DNA of 64,000 nucleotides, from NCBI GenBank assembly GCA_037039685.1, contig JAWNGF010000005.1, positions 1,550,001 through 1,614,000 of the forward strand. Direction: 5' to 3'. Positions 32,640 to 45,407 of the stretch are shown piece after piece (position 1 is the first letter of the stretch; each line of letters starts with the position of its first letter). A program made the translations under genes and the position numbers. A model generated the notes under the pieces. The model saw only the letters and a program-made list of their open reading frames with translations, was not told the DNA's origin and made no database searches. The DNA comes from Ceratobasidium sp. AG-K. Its lineage: Eukaryota > Basidiomycota > Agaricomycetes > Cantharellales > Ceratobasidiaceae.

Positions 32640-35049
32640 ATGCTACAAGTCTTTTACGCCAGCAAGAGGTCAACCTTTTCCCGCCACCCACCGTGCCTCG
32701 TTCATTACCGAAAGAAGGAAACGATGGCGTTGGCAGTGTTGCACCATGTTGTATCGCGGTGTGGTGGAGAGCGAAGAGGGAACTGGAGCTGCGCCACAAG
32801 GACAACACGTGACTTGGATTTAGCGGGGATTGCCAGGAATCGAAAAGGGTCCATCAATCGGCACACCGACTTCCAGTCGAACCGTGCTCGAGTCTGGAAT
32901 CAAGTCGACGGACTCTATACCCAAAGCTCAACGAACCTTTGCGATGGCCTCAAGACTGGGATGAACCTTATAAAAAAGGCTAGTCAGGATTCTGTGGGAC
33001 CGCCAATCCCCGAACCGAACAAGGCTTCAATTTCGCAACCTTCCCCGACTACCACTACGACCCCGAAGCGCTGCTCATTCTTGAGCTCCATCAGATTCGG
33101 CCAAAAGAAACAAGCACCTACGGCGTCCTCATCTGACAGGCCACCGCCAAGTCCATCACTAATCAAGCATGTCAAAGCACGACTTTCGTCCTCGTCTGCT
33201 AATAACCGGTTTCAAGAGCCCCGCCAACGTCTTTCTGCTGCGTTTGTCCTTAATGAAGGGCAGCCAAACGTCGAGCCTCCTCGCCGCCATATTCGTATGC
33301 TCAGGCATTACCTTGAGGATCTGCCTCCCCGACTCGCTCAAGTTTACGATCTCTACCTTTGGGCTTGGCTATGACCCTGACTCTCGACTCCTTGACGAGA
33401 TTGCAGACCTTGGTCAAGGGACGTACGGCTTCATTCCAGACTCTGGGATGATTGGCACGGCGTTCATTCATGCAGTTGCGAACCTGATGGCCGCCTGGGC
33501 CAGGAGCTGCACCCTAGATATCGAGCTCACGGAGAAGAATGCCTCCGAGTCTGCACAAAAGCAAGTCGAGGTGTTGGGTACACTTCCTGTCAAGCTCTTA
33601 AGCAGAGGATCAAGTATCCAGATTGGAGATATTCAATACGGACAGTCAAGGGACGTTGTTGGGAAGCTCCCTGCTCCCTGCTTTGTGTTTGATCAAGATT
33701 ACGCTGTGAGCGTTACAGCGACTTACTCCCCTCTCACTCTGGCCAGTAATACCCCTGCGCGCCAAACTACCTGGATCCTAGACCGCAGCCACGAGGCCAA
33801 CCAATCGGTTGCTTTACAGCACGAAGTCTCCAGGCTCTCCAAAGATTATCACCAAAACAAGGGCCTACCCGACGGGTCTCAAATTGAACAAACACTTGCG
33901 AACCACACCAACAACCCGCTACTAACGGGTCACGAACCTAGTGCAACATTAACTTCCGGCATCATGTCCCAGGTCATCTTAGGACTCCAGTCCGAGCATT
34001 GGTCCCGTTGGGGCACGCACTACATCCCGTCTCTCGCACCTTCCCATCAGCGGCAACAGTGCTCGGACTTTAAAGACTCCCGTCTGCAGGTCTATGGACG
34101 TTACTCGCCTTTGTTCACTTCAACCCGAGACAGTATTGATGAAAATTTCGATTCAATCCCACCACCAAGGCCGTCCCAGGCCCTGGCAAATCAAGGTTCG
34201 TATTATGGTCAATATGCTAGTGCCTTTCCACCTCAATTAGTTGCTAAAACGGCAGTAGCCTCCCAAAGGGCAGTTCGGTTGCGATGCGCTCAAGCGCCAC
34301 CGCCTCAATCACGAGCACCAGCCCGTGCGGAAGGCCGACTTCACACGCTTTCCCAAGCGGTACCCCTATCGCGTAAAACACCCCAAGCACTGGCGCCCCA
34401 AGCTTCTGCTAGCCCCTGAGTTTGCTATAAGTCGTTCGCGTTCAGCTTCGATTGGCTCTCACACCGTACCCGACTGTTCCTATGCCCATCTTCCAGGGCG
34501 GAGTACAACTCGCGATCGGCGCCGTGTTTTGCCGGTTGGTGTTTGGTCGACGTTGACAACGGTCAGAAGATCAAGGTTTCAGACCTCCATCGAGGTACTA
34601 AGCTCGATACTCCTACTGGTACTTCGCGAGTCGCTGCTGTGCTCCGCACTATTTGCCGCGGTGGAGTCGCAGATTTGTGTTTGTTGGAGACGCTAGTAGT
34701 CACTCCTTGGCATCAGATCGGGCACAACGGTCGCTGGATATTTCCTGCAAATGTCCGTGAGCCAGAGTGGATGCCGTGCGACTACGTATACTCTATCCTA
34801 CTCAAGCCATCTCCCAATCCCAATGCACATGCACTATGCGTTGGCGGCGTATGGTGTGTTACCCTTGGGCATTGGTCTACCGACGCTGTGCGCGCCCACA
34901 CGTTCCTGGGCGACTATGCACGTGTGGTGAACTCACTGTCAAGGATGAAAGGGTACTACAAAGAGAATGGCATCAGCAAAAAGCGCCCGCAGGGTCTGGG
35001 CCCCTCTTTGCTAATATATTTGGCAGCCTGTCAGATCGGGCTACTTTAG
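32640..35049 (+). pseudogene. VWA-Vint (Hint-type) protein gene, frameshifted relic
   Basis: Pieces of one protein lie in three registers. Near 32885-33340: RVWNQVDGLYTQ, STNLCDGLKTGMNLI and EGQPNVEPPRRHI, matching the middle of a von Willebrand A domain. From 33350: STFGLGYDPDSRLLDEIA, the end of the VWA domain, in another frame. At 33960-34160: HWSRWGTHYIPSLAPSH and SIPPPRPS, typical of the linker domain of fungal VWA/Hint proteins. From 34490: GGVQLAIGAVFC, then after another frame change VDNGQKIKVSDLHRG, TPWHQIG, VGGVWCVTLGHW and RAHTFLGDY, the Vint domain. A TGA also stops the frame at 34417-34419. The VWA N-terminus with its metal site is absent. The family is known in fungi but its role is not established. 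I see at least two single-base-type frame changes, so a functional product is unlikely. Confidence 0.65.
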
Positions 35050-35457
35050 TCCAAATTAGGCGGAAACCACCCCCTACATGACACATTTAGCAGCAGGCCG
35101 AGTCCAGAGTCTAGATTACCGCTGACTGAAACTCAACACGGAGGTGTTGAGTTGGATTAATCGGCTTAATCGCATTTATGTGTTTTGGAACTCTTAGGCT
35201 GTTTAGTAGCGTTTTGACCGTTGAGTGGTTCAGCCGGGTCCTGTCCATACAGCAATGCAAGTAGTTTACAAAAAAAAAAACTATAAAGCTATTACTTTTC
35301 AGCCTGTTTCCTGTTTGCAACGCACACTTTCAAGATCCAAGTCCGCTGCGAGCTCAATTCTCCTTCCTGTTTCTCCATTGGTCAGAGTTAATCTAATGTA
35401 AGACTGAAGGCGGTGCTCACTTATTCCCTGGTTCCAGTTCTAAGTTTGTTCATGACT
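35050..35457. other. Intergenic with a perfect short hairpin
   Basis: AACTCAACAC (35130-35139) pairs perfectly with GTGTTGAGTT (35144-35153) across a 4-base loop. A second palindromic stretch around GATTAATCGGCTTAATC follows. No gene seen. Confidence 0.5.
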
Positions 35458-36955
35458 TCAGGACCACCGGGCTTGGATATCTTGCTGGAGCAGCACGTGC
35501 TTGTAATTCTCGGCTTCTTCTAACTTGGCCTTGAGCTTTTCAGGCTTGGTTCTCCTCCTTTGAATATTGGACTTTGTAGCTTTCGGTTTGTGTACTAGCA
35601 ATCGTACTATCAGTTCCAATTCGACGCTGCGCTGAAGATGGGAGCTCACTTTTGTTCCATTATCCCGGTCCTGAGTTCGCTCATGATTTCCGGATTACAA
35701 TCCTTGGACGCCTCGACTGCGGTGCGCTCCGCCGCGAGCTGGGCCTTGAGCTTTGCGCACTGCTCTCGCAAGAACGGAATGGGCTTGGCGAGTTGGTTAT
35801 AACACGAAGTAAATGAAAACAAGGAAGGGGTGTACCTGTTGAAGCTACTCCATCTCCCTGTCCGCAAAGGCTTGCATCTTAGTGACAAAGTTGTGCCTCC
35901 ACTTGTACCGCGACGTCTTGGAACGCATGCGCATCGCTTCCTTGTGACTACCCAAGGTTTCCTTCAAGGGTGTGTGTCAGTCTCGATTTGAACTGGAATT
36001 GGGAGCAACGTACCTCGGTTGCGCAACGATTATCCTCCCCACTTGCCAGGTATTCCTTGAACAAGTACGGGTTGTTGGCGTCGAGGTCGTCTTTGAGAAT
36101 ACAAATGGCCATTTTGCCGTTCAAGATGTACTATTTAAGATTTTGGCTCGCCTATTGAAATGGTTGTCAGTCAAACCGCAGGCTTTTCGTGTTCGCCATC
36201 CACTCACATAGTTAAACGTCTCTAGCTGGGGTACACCTACAATCATCGCAGTAATATAATCTGCAACCCCCGGGGCAGGCCGGTTCTCGCCGCTTTGCCT
36301 ACGACCGAGAATACCCAATCCGACAGTCGAGCTATGCTTGACCGTAAGCCCGTCCACGAACGAGATGCGAGTCATCTTCGAAAGTCGCTCGCTGAGATTG
36401 CGGGAACCTGTGTGACAAGAAATTAGTACCCTGAAAACGCCATTATGATTGAGGAACTCACATTATTAAGTTCCGACTCGTTCTGAGCGCCCGTCGTCCA
36501 TTGCACGGGCAATTTGACCCCAACTGCACTCACAAGGGAGCAGAGTGGGCTGGCTACTCTGATCTCCTCGAGCAGCCGACGGCAAGTAGGTGCCTGACTT
36601 TGGCGGCTCGTGCTTGGTGGTGTGGCGGGGCATGGGGGGCTAGCACACACTACAACAGGGGATGATTCACGGACCGGCGAGGTGGTTGAGGCGCGGGAGG
36701 CTCAACTACAAAAGCAGGCCGAGGGGACGGAACACGCGAAGGGGAAGGTTCGGCGGCTGAAGGCGCGTCTTGAGTACCGCGACCAGCTCGACCCATTACC
36801 GACATGGACATGCGAGGGGCGAGGCTTTGCCGGCGAGGTGGCTTAGTTGCGCCCTTCGTCTCCAGCTCAGGAGCCGCCATAGCCTGCTTTTTTCTTGCCG
36901 ATTCCTTGGCTTCAGGCTCCTCCCTGGGGCGCCGGGGCGTAGGAGGCGCAGACAT
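35458..36955 (-). pseudogene. Multi-exon coiled-coil gene, decayed, unknown function
   Basis: Exon 1 starts MSAPPTPRRPREEPEAKES at 36955 and is Pro/Ala-rich. A one-base frame change near 36660 separates it from PVVVCASPPCPATPP and the following LLEEIRVASPLCSLV. Later pieces, each with nearby splice signals, read KMTRISFVDGLTV (36375), MAICILKDDLDANNPYLF (about 36112-36060), ETLGSHKEAMRMRSKTS (about 35965), then two charged, coiled-coil-like stretches at 35765-35700 and 35570-35460. A TAG stands where a Gln codon would fit just before the intron near 35835. I do not recognise the family. The combination of a frame change and an in-frame TAG argues for a relic. Confidence 0.4.
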
Positions 36956-37610
36956 CGCACGAGCGACAAAGCTTGCGAGTGATGCTGACGTGGGTCCGAC
37001 TCAACAACACGTGGCTGTGTCCAGCCTCCACTCAGTTGCCAGATTGGTCGATGTGGATTCGCCATGAGCGGTAGCCTCGCAATTGGGACAGAACAATCGA
37101 TCCACTTGACCGTGTGTGCCGGACAATGTATAAGTAAGAGTGAGGGGATAATTATCTCAGATTAATAGTTGGAATGACACGTCGCGTCAAGCACGCGACC
37201 CACAAAACCGGAATCAAATTTGTCGGTTGCTTCACAACACTGGCTACAAACACGTGTATTATCTGAAACAGTTGCATGCTTGACCGTATCCGGCGATCCC
37301 GGTGCGAATTGAGTGAGGCGGACCTACATCGGTAGTGGGCTCGCTGAAAAGGGCCAACCAGCACCGGACTCGATCGAGCGCCAGTGTGACGGCTCCGGTA
37401 TGCATTGCCCCTAAGAAGGTGACATGCAGCTGCGGATGATTTTTGAATCTTTTTTTTTAATTCTTTCTATAGCTCAACTTGTGCCTGAATGCGTCCCAGT
37501 TCATCCTGTCGCTCCGTGTTGGTAGTACTTGGCTTTGCCCCAAGTCCACTCTCACCAGCCTGCTCACAAAAGTAATTTTTACGATGTCATAAACAATATA
37601 TTACAAATAA
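36956..37610. other. Intergenic, nothing recognised
   Basis: Short frames only. A T-rich run at about 37441-37460 and AT-rich sequence at 37570-37610 precede the end of the Plavaka gene. No terminal inverted repeat was found here. Confidence 0.4.
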
Positions 37611-40600
37611 TTAAGCTGTTGTCTCGGTGGCGGATGAGTTAACAAGAAAGAATAAGTGAGGATCCAGATAGGAATTGAGATAAAATGATTCGTATAACTC
37701 AAGAGAGGGCTGCAAGGATGTGGAGAAGGATTGGGTATGCTGGCCAAACTCAGGAATTAAGTGGCATGTACGGCGGATTTGTGATAGATAGAATATCTCT
37801 CCAATGTAGTGGCTGTCGTAAATGGCTGGATAGCGCTCGCGATGAGCCCGATACATTCCGGTAAGTTTGATGGGCTCCGATGTATGAGTACACTTGAACT
37901 TCTGGACATATATCAATGGTTTGTTTATGCCGAATCGTGCTGGAAGCGTGAAAATTAGCCGGACTTGACCAATAGTATGCGCTAATAATAAACATAACAT
38001 CAGTTGTCTGCGCATGTCAGACTTGAAGGACAATCACGCACCAGCCAATCCATAAGACAATGTACCTGGGGGGCTGGAGGTCTTCTCTATTAGCACGGTG
38101 TCGAATTTGCTGCCCTTGCGCATGGTTTGTAGACGGTCAAATGAGGAATGAGGTGATGCATGGACAATGTCGTTGATGCCATATGTGCCGGTATAATTGT
38201 CAATAACAAGCTGTGTAGCCTTTGGGAAAACGCTAACACATTCGCCAGGCAAAAGAGTGTTGGTTTGACCCGGGGATTCTTTGTTCAGGAATGCTTCCAG
38301 TGCCCAATCAAACCAATGGATTCCAAAGATTGATTCAAGCCGCTCCTCTGCAACAGGAGCAAAGGGACTTTTTTGTGCTACACGCCACTCGTTCAAGCTA
38401 AATGAGAAATAGAAGAGGGCGATAATGAATGAGTGGAACTTGAAAGTTGTAGAATCACCTACCTTGGTGGATTGACCACGCCATTGTTGTCACGAGCCTC
38501 ATCTGAGTACTCTGGGATTGCCCACTTCAGGTATGCATCAAATTTGAAGACACGCTCACGGCGCTCAAGATATTGCACCATCTGAGCAAAGAAATCATTC
38601 CGGTTTGTCGCTTGGTATGCACGTTTGGCAAAATTGATGTGAAGCCGTTCGGGGCCCTCCGTATTGTAGCCATCAAGAGCCCCCAACTCACGAATGGTAG
38701 TGGCGTAGTGGAGCATAGAGTGAAGTTTATTGACGTTGAAGTGGGTTCGAACACCACGTCGAATAAAAACCTCCTTTGAATCGTGAAACAACTTGAGTGA
38801 ATCTTGGAGAGCCTTAATGGTTGTATCTGTATGTGACGGAAGCTGTGCGTAGTAGATGAAGTCAATGGTTGCACGTATGATCGGCATAACGTCGTCGGGC
38901 ACAAGTCCAGCCATTACTCCAATAAAAACCTTTTCCATTTCACGATGTTCCTTGCCTGTAGTTTGGGATAGTTTTGTCACACCATTGAGAAAATGGCGCA
39001 GTGTCGAGTGGTTAGGTATCGCTTTGAAACGGTCGTCTACAGCTGTTGCATCAACAAGCTCAAGACACCAATTCATTAAGTGGTCCTTAAAGACCCCTTT
39101 GTGCAACTGGTGAAGAGTGTCTGGAGTAAGAGCCGCAAATATGTTGCAATGGGGTAAATTTGCTCAGAAAGGGGATCCAAATGGCCGGAGACCTTCTTCG
39201 ACAAAAAGTTTAGTTGTGTGGCCCTGCGCTTGTGCCTCTAGCGCTTGTGCAGTTCTCATGTGATTTCGATCCGGAGTTTCCTTGTTGTCCCCTCGGTTGT
39301 CACGCCTGACGGTGCACCGGTAACAAAGGTTTCTTCGACAACAGGCAATCATTGTCTGTTCGGGGTTGTCGGCAATGTATGCTGCAAGAATTGGAAAACA
39401 GTGCCGAATAAACCCATCTCCACAGGCCATTTCCATGCCAACTCGACCTGCTTCTTCAAGTGGGCGTAACATTTCCTTCATGCATGCGTGGAAAAGCTTC
39501 TCTTTCTGTGTTACAAAATTTGGGCAATGTAAGTCATACAATCCCAGATCCGCAACTAACATAAAATATTACCTCATTTTTCTTTGTTTTTGCGGTAAAG
39601 CAATCTAACTTTGGCACGGGTAGATAGCCTAGCAGAAGAGTGCCATACGAGCTTGGCTTGCGGCGAATGGCCTTGGGGATGTTTCCGATCGTGATATAAA
39701 CTGGATAAGCATGCTTTCACCCTCCGAAATTAGTGAGATGTGTAACATCTGATGCTAAGATAATAGGAATGATTGTAGCATTCTCAGGTAAATCACCAGA
39801 ATTCTGAAATAATGTTAAGTCCTTTCTTTTGCTGGTGTGGGCTATTTTTCAACTCACTTGAATCTTCCACCACCATTCTCCTGTCCACATGTCGCCATAT
39901 TTACGGTTTGCTCCTTGGAACTCCTGGCATGGTGCATAGACAAGATCCTGGCTGTATGTCGCGTTTCCTAAGAGTTCCTGTATCACACCAATGATATCCC
40001 GCATCCAGAGTTCAACCACTTCCTTGAGCTTTGAGCCATCCGGTCCCACCACATCACCCGTAATGGTCACAGGCTTCACCTCCCACTTAGGGCCAGCGGT
40101 TGGAAGCTGCTCAAGCAGCTTGTTTAGGGTATAGTTACTTGTAAACAAAAGGCGAGCACGACTGGCAATCTATGTTGATAGTGAGTGGCTTAAACCTTTC
40201 GACTTGAACACACATTTTTACATACCAGTGGCAACTTTAGTAGCTTATCTCAACTCTCTTGACTTAGGTCACGTTCAATCATCCACTTGACAAATTCAAA
40301 CTCCAGGTAGTCTGCAAAGGGCGACACCGGAGATTTTCCCTCAGCAACTTGCAAGCGGTGGATCCGGTCCAAAATCGGCAGACAATGCCGAATGGGAGCG
40401 CCCCATTGGTTTGGAAGTGGTGCCAACTCATTCAGGGAAGGCGCTAGACTTTCTTGATGACTCTGCTCACTAGGTCCAGGGGATGGTGGTGAGTGCACAG
40501 TCATCCTTTCCGTGAGGAATGGCATTTGATGTGGGCTTGGTGCCTTGCTGGTTGGTGATTCTTCCATGAAGGAGTACTCGCCTACTGGCTCTAGATATGC

Positions 40601-41498
40601 ATCTTGTTCACCATAGGTTGAATCTATTGATAGTTTGGCAAGACTGAATTCAAGCTGCTCAATGGAGTCTTCACCAACCATGCTTATGTCACCACCTATA
40701 TCAATATTTGATGCATCAACCATACTTGGTGCATTGTCACTGGTAAGGTCCTCTGACATGTCAGATTCAATGCAGATATTGAGGGTATCCTCATTGTTGT
40801 TGGTGCCACCCCCAGATTTGTGGTTGTGGTTGGAGTCGGGGTTGGATTCTGACTCCTTGCCTGATGAGTCAGAGTCATCATTGGCTGTGTTACAATGCGT
40901 GGCTTCATCTTCCATTATCAGGTGATTAATACTTATATTTAGTTGACTTTAGTGAGAGAACTCCTATGTGAATTATGCTATTCAACTCACAACTCATTCA
41001 ACATCTTGTCAACACGTTCTGGATCAGGTATTGGTTGGTTAGCCATGGCTTGCTGCTCTGGAGTGTGGAGCAACAAATGTGGATGCTGACCCATTTTGAG
41101 GGGTTTATAATTAGGATCTAATTGCAACACATGTTCTGGGCCATGTTGTTCAATGAGGTCTAAGACGCTATAGGATGGGTAAGTACCTATCATCTATTTG
41201 TTCAGTTTGCTGCTTACATTTTCTTGATTGTTTCAAATCTTGCCTGCTGACAATCCCTCTGTTGCTGCTTCTTAGCTTGTTTCTTTGCGGCCTTGAGTGT
41301 GTCATTGGAGTTGGGTATGAGGGGTGTATTGTCTGAAAGATTCAGAGTCAGGACAGCACTTGAGAGGGCGTCTGGTTGGTGTAGTGTTCTAGGTGCCCAG
41401 AGGTAGTGACCTTTGGCCTTCTGGTGCTTACGACAACCAGAAACTGTACTGAAAAGTTTGAAGCATCTAGGGCATTCTCTCTCTCCAATGCTAGCCAT
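37611..41498 (-). pseudogene. Plavaka-type (KDZ-related) DNA transposase, broken
   Basis: Minus-strand exons, from 41498: an N-terminal C2H2 finger (ECPRCFKLFSTVSGCRKH), LDLIEQHGPEHVLQ (41190-40987), an acidic spacer then GAPIRHCLPILDRIH and FVKWMIERDL (40915-40250), LWMRDIIGVIQELLGN and GEWWWKIQ (40150-39855), TIIPIILASDVTHLTNF and [20 protein letters not shown] (39800-39580), MACGDGFIRHCFPILAAYIAD (about 39440-39360), LHQLHKGVFKDHLMNW (39120-39070) and a C-terminal part ending at 37611 (YLSQIRRTCHLIPEFG). These are blocks of the Plavaka transposase family of agaricomycete DNA transposons. In-frame TGAs occur near 40250, 39720 and 39164; the last is most simply TGG to TGA in PFWANLPHC. Introns of about 50 nt with GT-AG ends separate the exons. 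It starts about 170 bp from the divergent gene at 41669. Confidence 0.75.
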
Positions 41499-41668
41499 TG
41501 TATTGGCACAGAGGAGAGGCGTAGATGTAATAAATCCACTCAACATCTGTACATACATGCAAGCATTCCTTATGTGTTGTTGTTTACTTACTGTTTGCAT
41601 AACAAGCTAATGTTGGGTGTCAATACAGTCTGTTCAAACTCAACCTCCACATACTTTGTAAAGTGACC

Positions 41669-44518
41669 ATGCCTCCTCGACCAAAGTCAAAGCGTACCAA
41701 CAAGAACACAGATTTGCTGGTCCCACCAAACCTACCTGCCAAAAAGAAACAAAGACAGGGTGTGACCTTGATAACTGAGTCTCAAGAGCTGACCCCAGCT
41801 CCGCCAAAGGGTTCTGGGGATGCCTTTGTCCCTCATTTGGACTCAGGTTGGTTTTTTTTCCTAGGGCTCCTCCTATACCATCTGACACCAAGTTAGCCAC
41901 ATCTGAAACAGGGGCCAACCCAGCACCAGCTAATGTGACTGTTTTGAAGAAAAAGAAGGGTGGCCAAAAGGAGAAGAGTAATGTCCTCCCAGCTCCAGCA
42001 AACACACAGTCCACTACCCCAGCAGGCACAACCTCTGGTGTCACCGTCCAAGATGTCCAAGCACCAATTGTTACAGTCTTGGTGCAACCCAAGAAACATT
42101 CCAGTTGCACTAAAAAGCCATCCGCAATTGGACAGAAAGGTGATTGACCAAACTCTCTGTTAGCTTGCATTCAAAACTGAATAGGCCACACAACAGCTTT
42201 GGAACAGGAGCTAGCCAGTAAGTAATTGTTACTATTGCTTTGAATCAGTTTCCAGCTAACTACATGGTTTTATTTGTAAAGAACAGCAAAAAAGGGAGCA
42301 AAAGCGTCAACGTGTCTTGGAGAAGGCTCAGAACGCTATGGTTGATGAGGCACCTGAGGAAACCGAGGCTTTTCTACAAGCCAACAAGGCCTTGCAACCT
42401 CCACCTTCCAATATACAGGTATGTAAATTTTAGTCATTTCTTATACATTGTGACCCCGCTGCTGATCAGACAATTACAATTACGCATAGGTTGGCAGTGT
42501 TCCCGCTGGCCCACCTGAACTGGTGTTGCACAAACAGCATTGCGCTGATATGTCAATTGCACAGCGTGCTGTCCAACGCTTTATCTCGCTGGCTCCAACT
42601 ATGGCATCAGTTTCAAGTGTCAACTCTCTCAAGACAACCCAGTTGCGCCAAACACAAAGGTCAGTTCCAGTCCCCCCTTCTCTCCAGTTGCAATCAGCAT
42701 CACTTCAAGTTCCATCAACTCGCACATCGTCTCCAGAAGCTAGCAGAGGAGACTTCTCAGTTGGCAATGACGCTGACATCGATTTTACACTGGCAGAATG
42801 TCTCAAAAACATTCCCCAACACCTTGCACCAAAGCTTCCCAGCCTCACTCCACTCCCAGAGCCACTTCGAGAGCCTAGACGCAAGAATCAGACTCCTCAT
42901 GTGGATCTCTCGGGCCTCTCCTTGCAGGAACGCAAAAACTACCTCAAGGCAAACAAGTTTGCCCTGAAAAACCTGGATGAATCAGACCAACCCATTGTTA
43001 GCACTATCATCAGTCGACTTGGTGCCTTAGTGGATACACATGATCCTTTTCCCAACAACACAAATTTGTTTTGTATGGCGGAGGTAGCAAATGCCTGGGG
43101 CTGCAAGAAATATGCACGTGCTAACTTTGCACTAATCAAGGGTAGCCCATATCATGACATGGTATGTGCTCACCAGGATAATTTGGTGGCTATTAACAAG
43201 CAGTTACTTAAGCTCGATGCACGTCTGTCCAGCATGCAAAGCGGACTAGTCAAAAACGCCGACTTGGAGGTTCCAAAGCAGTACCGGCTGAAATCAGAGA
43301 CAACTCCAGAGGTGCTACAAAAGAATAGGCGGCGTGTCGAATCACTTCTTCATGAAGCAAAATTCACCTTGCCACCAGTGAGTAGTGCCTCTCCTTTCAG
43401 CTGTCACTCTGATTCTGGCTTCCAACTAACTCCCATTCTTTGCATCTCCTTAGCAGAAGGAAGGTGATAACCAGTATGCATTTTATGAACATCCAATTTT
43501 CGAGGAAATTATCCGAAAATTGTACTTCCAGTTGACTTCCGGCCAAGGGGTTGTACATCACAAGCTCTGGAAATGCTTGACCATTCCAGCCCTAGCTGGC
43601 GTTGCTACAGCAGTATGCCCTTCCATTCTATGTCGATATTAACAGAGCTCTGATACGATCACAGGTTGAGAAAGTGCTCACCAAATATAAGTTGGGTCGA
43701 CAAATTAGCTCGCATTTCATGGCCAAAGAGTTCCAAAAGACATACCTTTCACATGTTTGGACACTGTGTGACATGTATGCTGCCAATGGACCATACCTAG
43801 AGGCATACTGTTACCGTGTAGCTGAAAATCTTCTGTAAGTTTCCAGTTATCTTGTGCATTCATGAGGGTAATCCCGAGTTCGTAATGCAGACGTCTGTAC
43901 AAACATGTCAAAGATACCCCAATTGTGATTGCGCCACGGATTCCAACCTTGATCATTAGTGCACGCTATGCTCAGCTTCAAGCCCCTGGCAACGTTTCAA
44001 CCACCTTGAGTACAACACCACAAGCGAGTACTCACCATGGGCCACCCCTGAGCCCCGCCTTGATTTTGCAGTCCCCCGATGATTCTTTATCCAAAACAAA
44101 TTTGACCCAAGGCTGGGTCAAGTCAATCACTCATACAGGTCCAAACGTCATCGACTCTGAAGCTCCGGACGTTGGCGACCCTGAGGCCTGGGAAGATGCA
44201 ATGGCGCCTCAACAAACTAGCCGACAATTTGACGCCTTGAAGGCACTGGTGGAAAGTGAGTTGGAAACGGAGGACAAGAACAAAGTCACATCAAAGAAAA
44301 CAACGGGTAACAAAACCCGTATGCCGGCAGAAGGCATGGTGTCGACTATTCAAGCTGAAGGAGACGACGACGAGAGTGACGAGAGCACCGAGGAGGAGGA
44401 CGAGGACAAGGTCATGGCAGCCAAGGAGTGCCAGGAGGAGAGTAGTGACTCCTCGGATGACTCTGACAGTGATGATGAGGAACCCCCGAAGCCTAAAGCT
44501 GGCGGCAAAGCGAGCTAA
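41669..44518 (+). CDS. Unknown multi-exon gene divergent from the Plavaka transposase
   Basis: Likely ATG at 41669 (MPPRPKSKRTNKNTD). Exons: about 41669-41840, 41870-42141, 42283-42419, 42490-43378, 43451-43600, 43605-43834 and 43891-44518, with clear signals at GTATGTAAATTTTAG (42420), GTGAGTAGTG...TTAG (43379-43450) and GTAAGTTTCC...GCAG (43835-43890). The N-terminus is basic and low complexity. The central part (VESLLHEAKFTLPP, YAFYEHPIFEEIIRKLYF, FMAKEFQKTYLSHVWTLCDMY) resembles agaricomycete DUF6532-type regions in layout, by my recollection. The C-terminus is Ser/Asp/Glu-rich and acidic. Frame changes near 41855 (a run of T) and 43600 are either unresolved splice sites or damage. Position suggests it may be a second gene of the Plavaka element. 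Confidence 0.5.
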
Positions 44519-45402
44519 CAAAGCAAATGGCGGGAGAAGGAGGAACAGGGAGGAACAACGGTGATAATGAGAGTGTTTTGTACCTAAACAATGTCTATGA
44601 TAGTAATACACACATTTTGCTATCTAATTCCTGCTCAACAAGTGAGAATTATCTCTGTTTAGGACTGGAACCGCCTAAACGTACTAAACGCTCTCAGCAG
44701 CTAAACCGCTTGACCCAAGGAATCCACTAAAAACCTAGTCCGACTAACCGAGCAAAATTTGGACGTTCATATCTTGGGGTCGGTAATTTAGCCAGGCAGG
44801 TACTAAAAGGCCTCGGAAAAGACCTATGATAGCAAATATCATAAAGGTGCTCGTTTAGTCAAAATTAGCGCTGTCCCTTTTTCCTGATGTGGTGTAATTG
44901 ACGGCGCCAGAGTAGTTCGCGATGATAGCAGAGGACTGGTATGTGGATTCACAGGCCCGGAGGTGGAATATATTCGTGGTTGGAAGACTTGTGATGACTT
45001 GCAGTGGGTTGCTTACAAAGTATAAGCGCATATATTTACAAGACCATGTCTCCTGTGCCCGTCCCCTGTAGCTATGTACCCAAAACATGTTTTGATCTCG
45101 CCCCAAGCAAGGGAAGTATGGTTTGGGTACTCGTAATATCTGACTGTATATATCCACTTATTGTTTTCAAATCCAAGATTAGGTAGTACCAACGCCTTCC
45201 ACTTGGCTTACTTGGTTTAATTCTAGCAACCACAATGTGCAACGCGTGTTCCTCATCCTCACTGCCATTCAGATTCACAAACATCACCCTCAACCTTGCA
45301 CTTGTATATACTACCGTTCAACTAGCGTTTGGATATAACTTCTGCAAAGAATCCGTGGTTGTTTCGAGAGTTCAAGAAACGATATGGGTTACACTAAGTA
45401 CA
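44519..45402. other. Region 5' of the copia element; repeated CTAAAC motifs
   Basis: Between 44580 and 44870 the hexamer-like motif CTAAAC or its complement recurs (44584, 44659, 44677, 44686, 44702), which could be subterminal repeats of the neighbouring DNA transposon. Minus-strand frames at 44855-45293 have no recognisable motif. Confidence 0.35.
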
Positions 45403-45407
45403 GTATG

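Noticed and set aside
41406..41666. Plus-strand frame over the start of the Plavaka gene
   Set aside because: It is a shadow of the minus-strand C2H2 exon and has no motif of its own.
35040..44880. Similar sequences CTTTAGTCCAAATTAGG (35044) and CGTTTAGTCAAAATTAGCG (44853) as ends of a large transposon
   Set aside because: They are in direct, not inverted, orientation, and no target duplication was seen, so they cannot serve as terminal inverted repeats of the Plavaka element.
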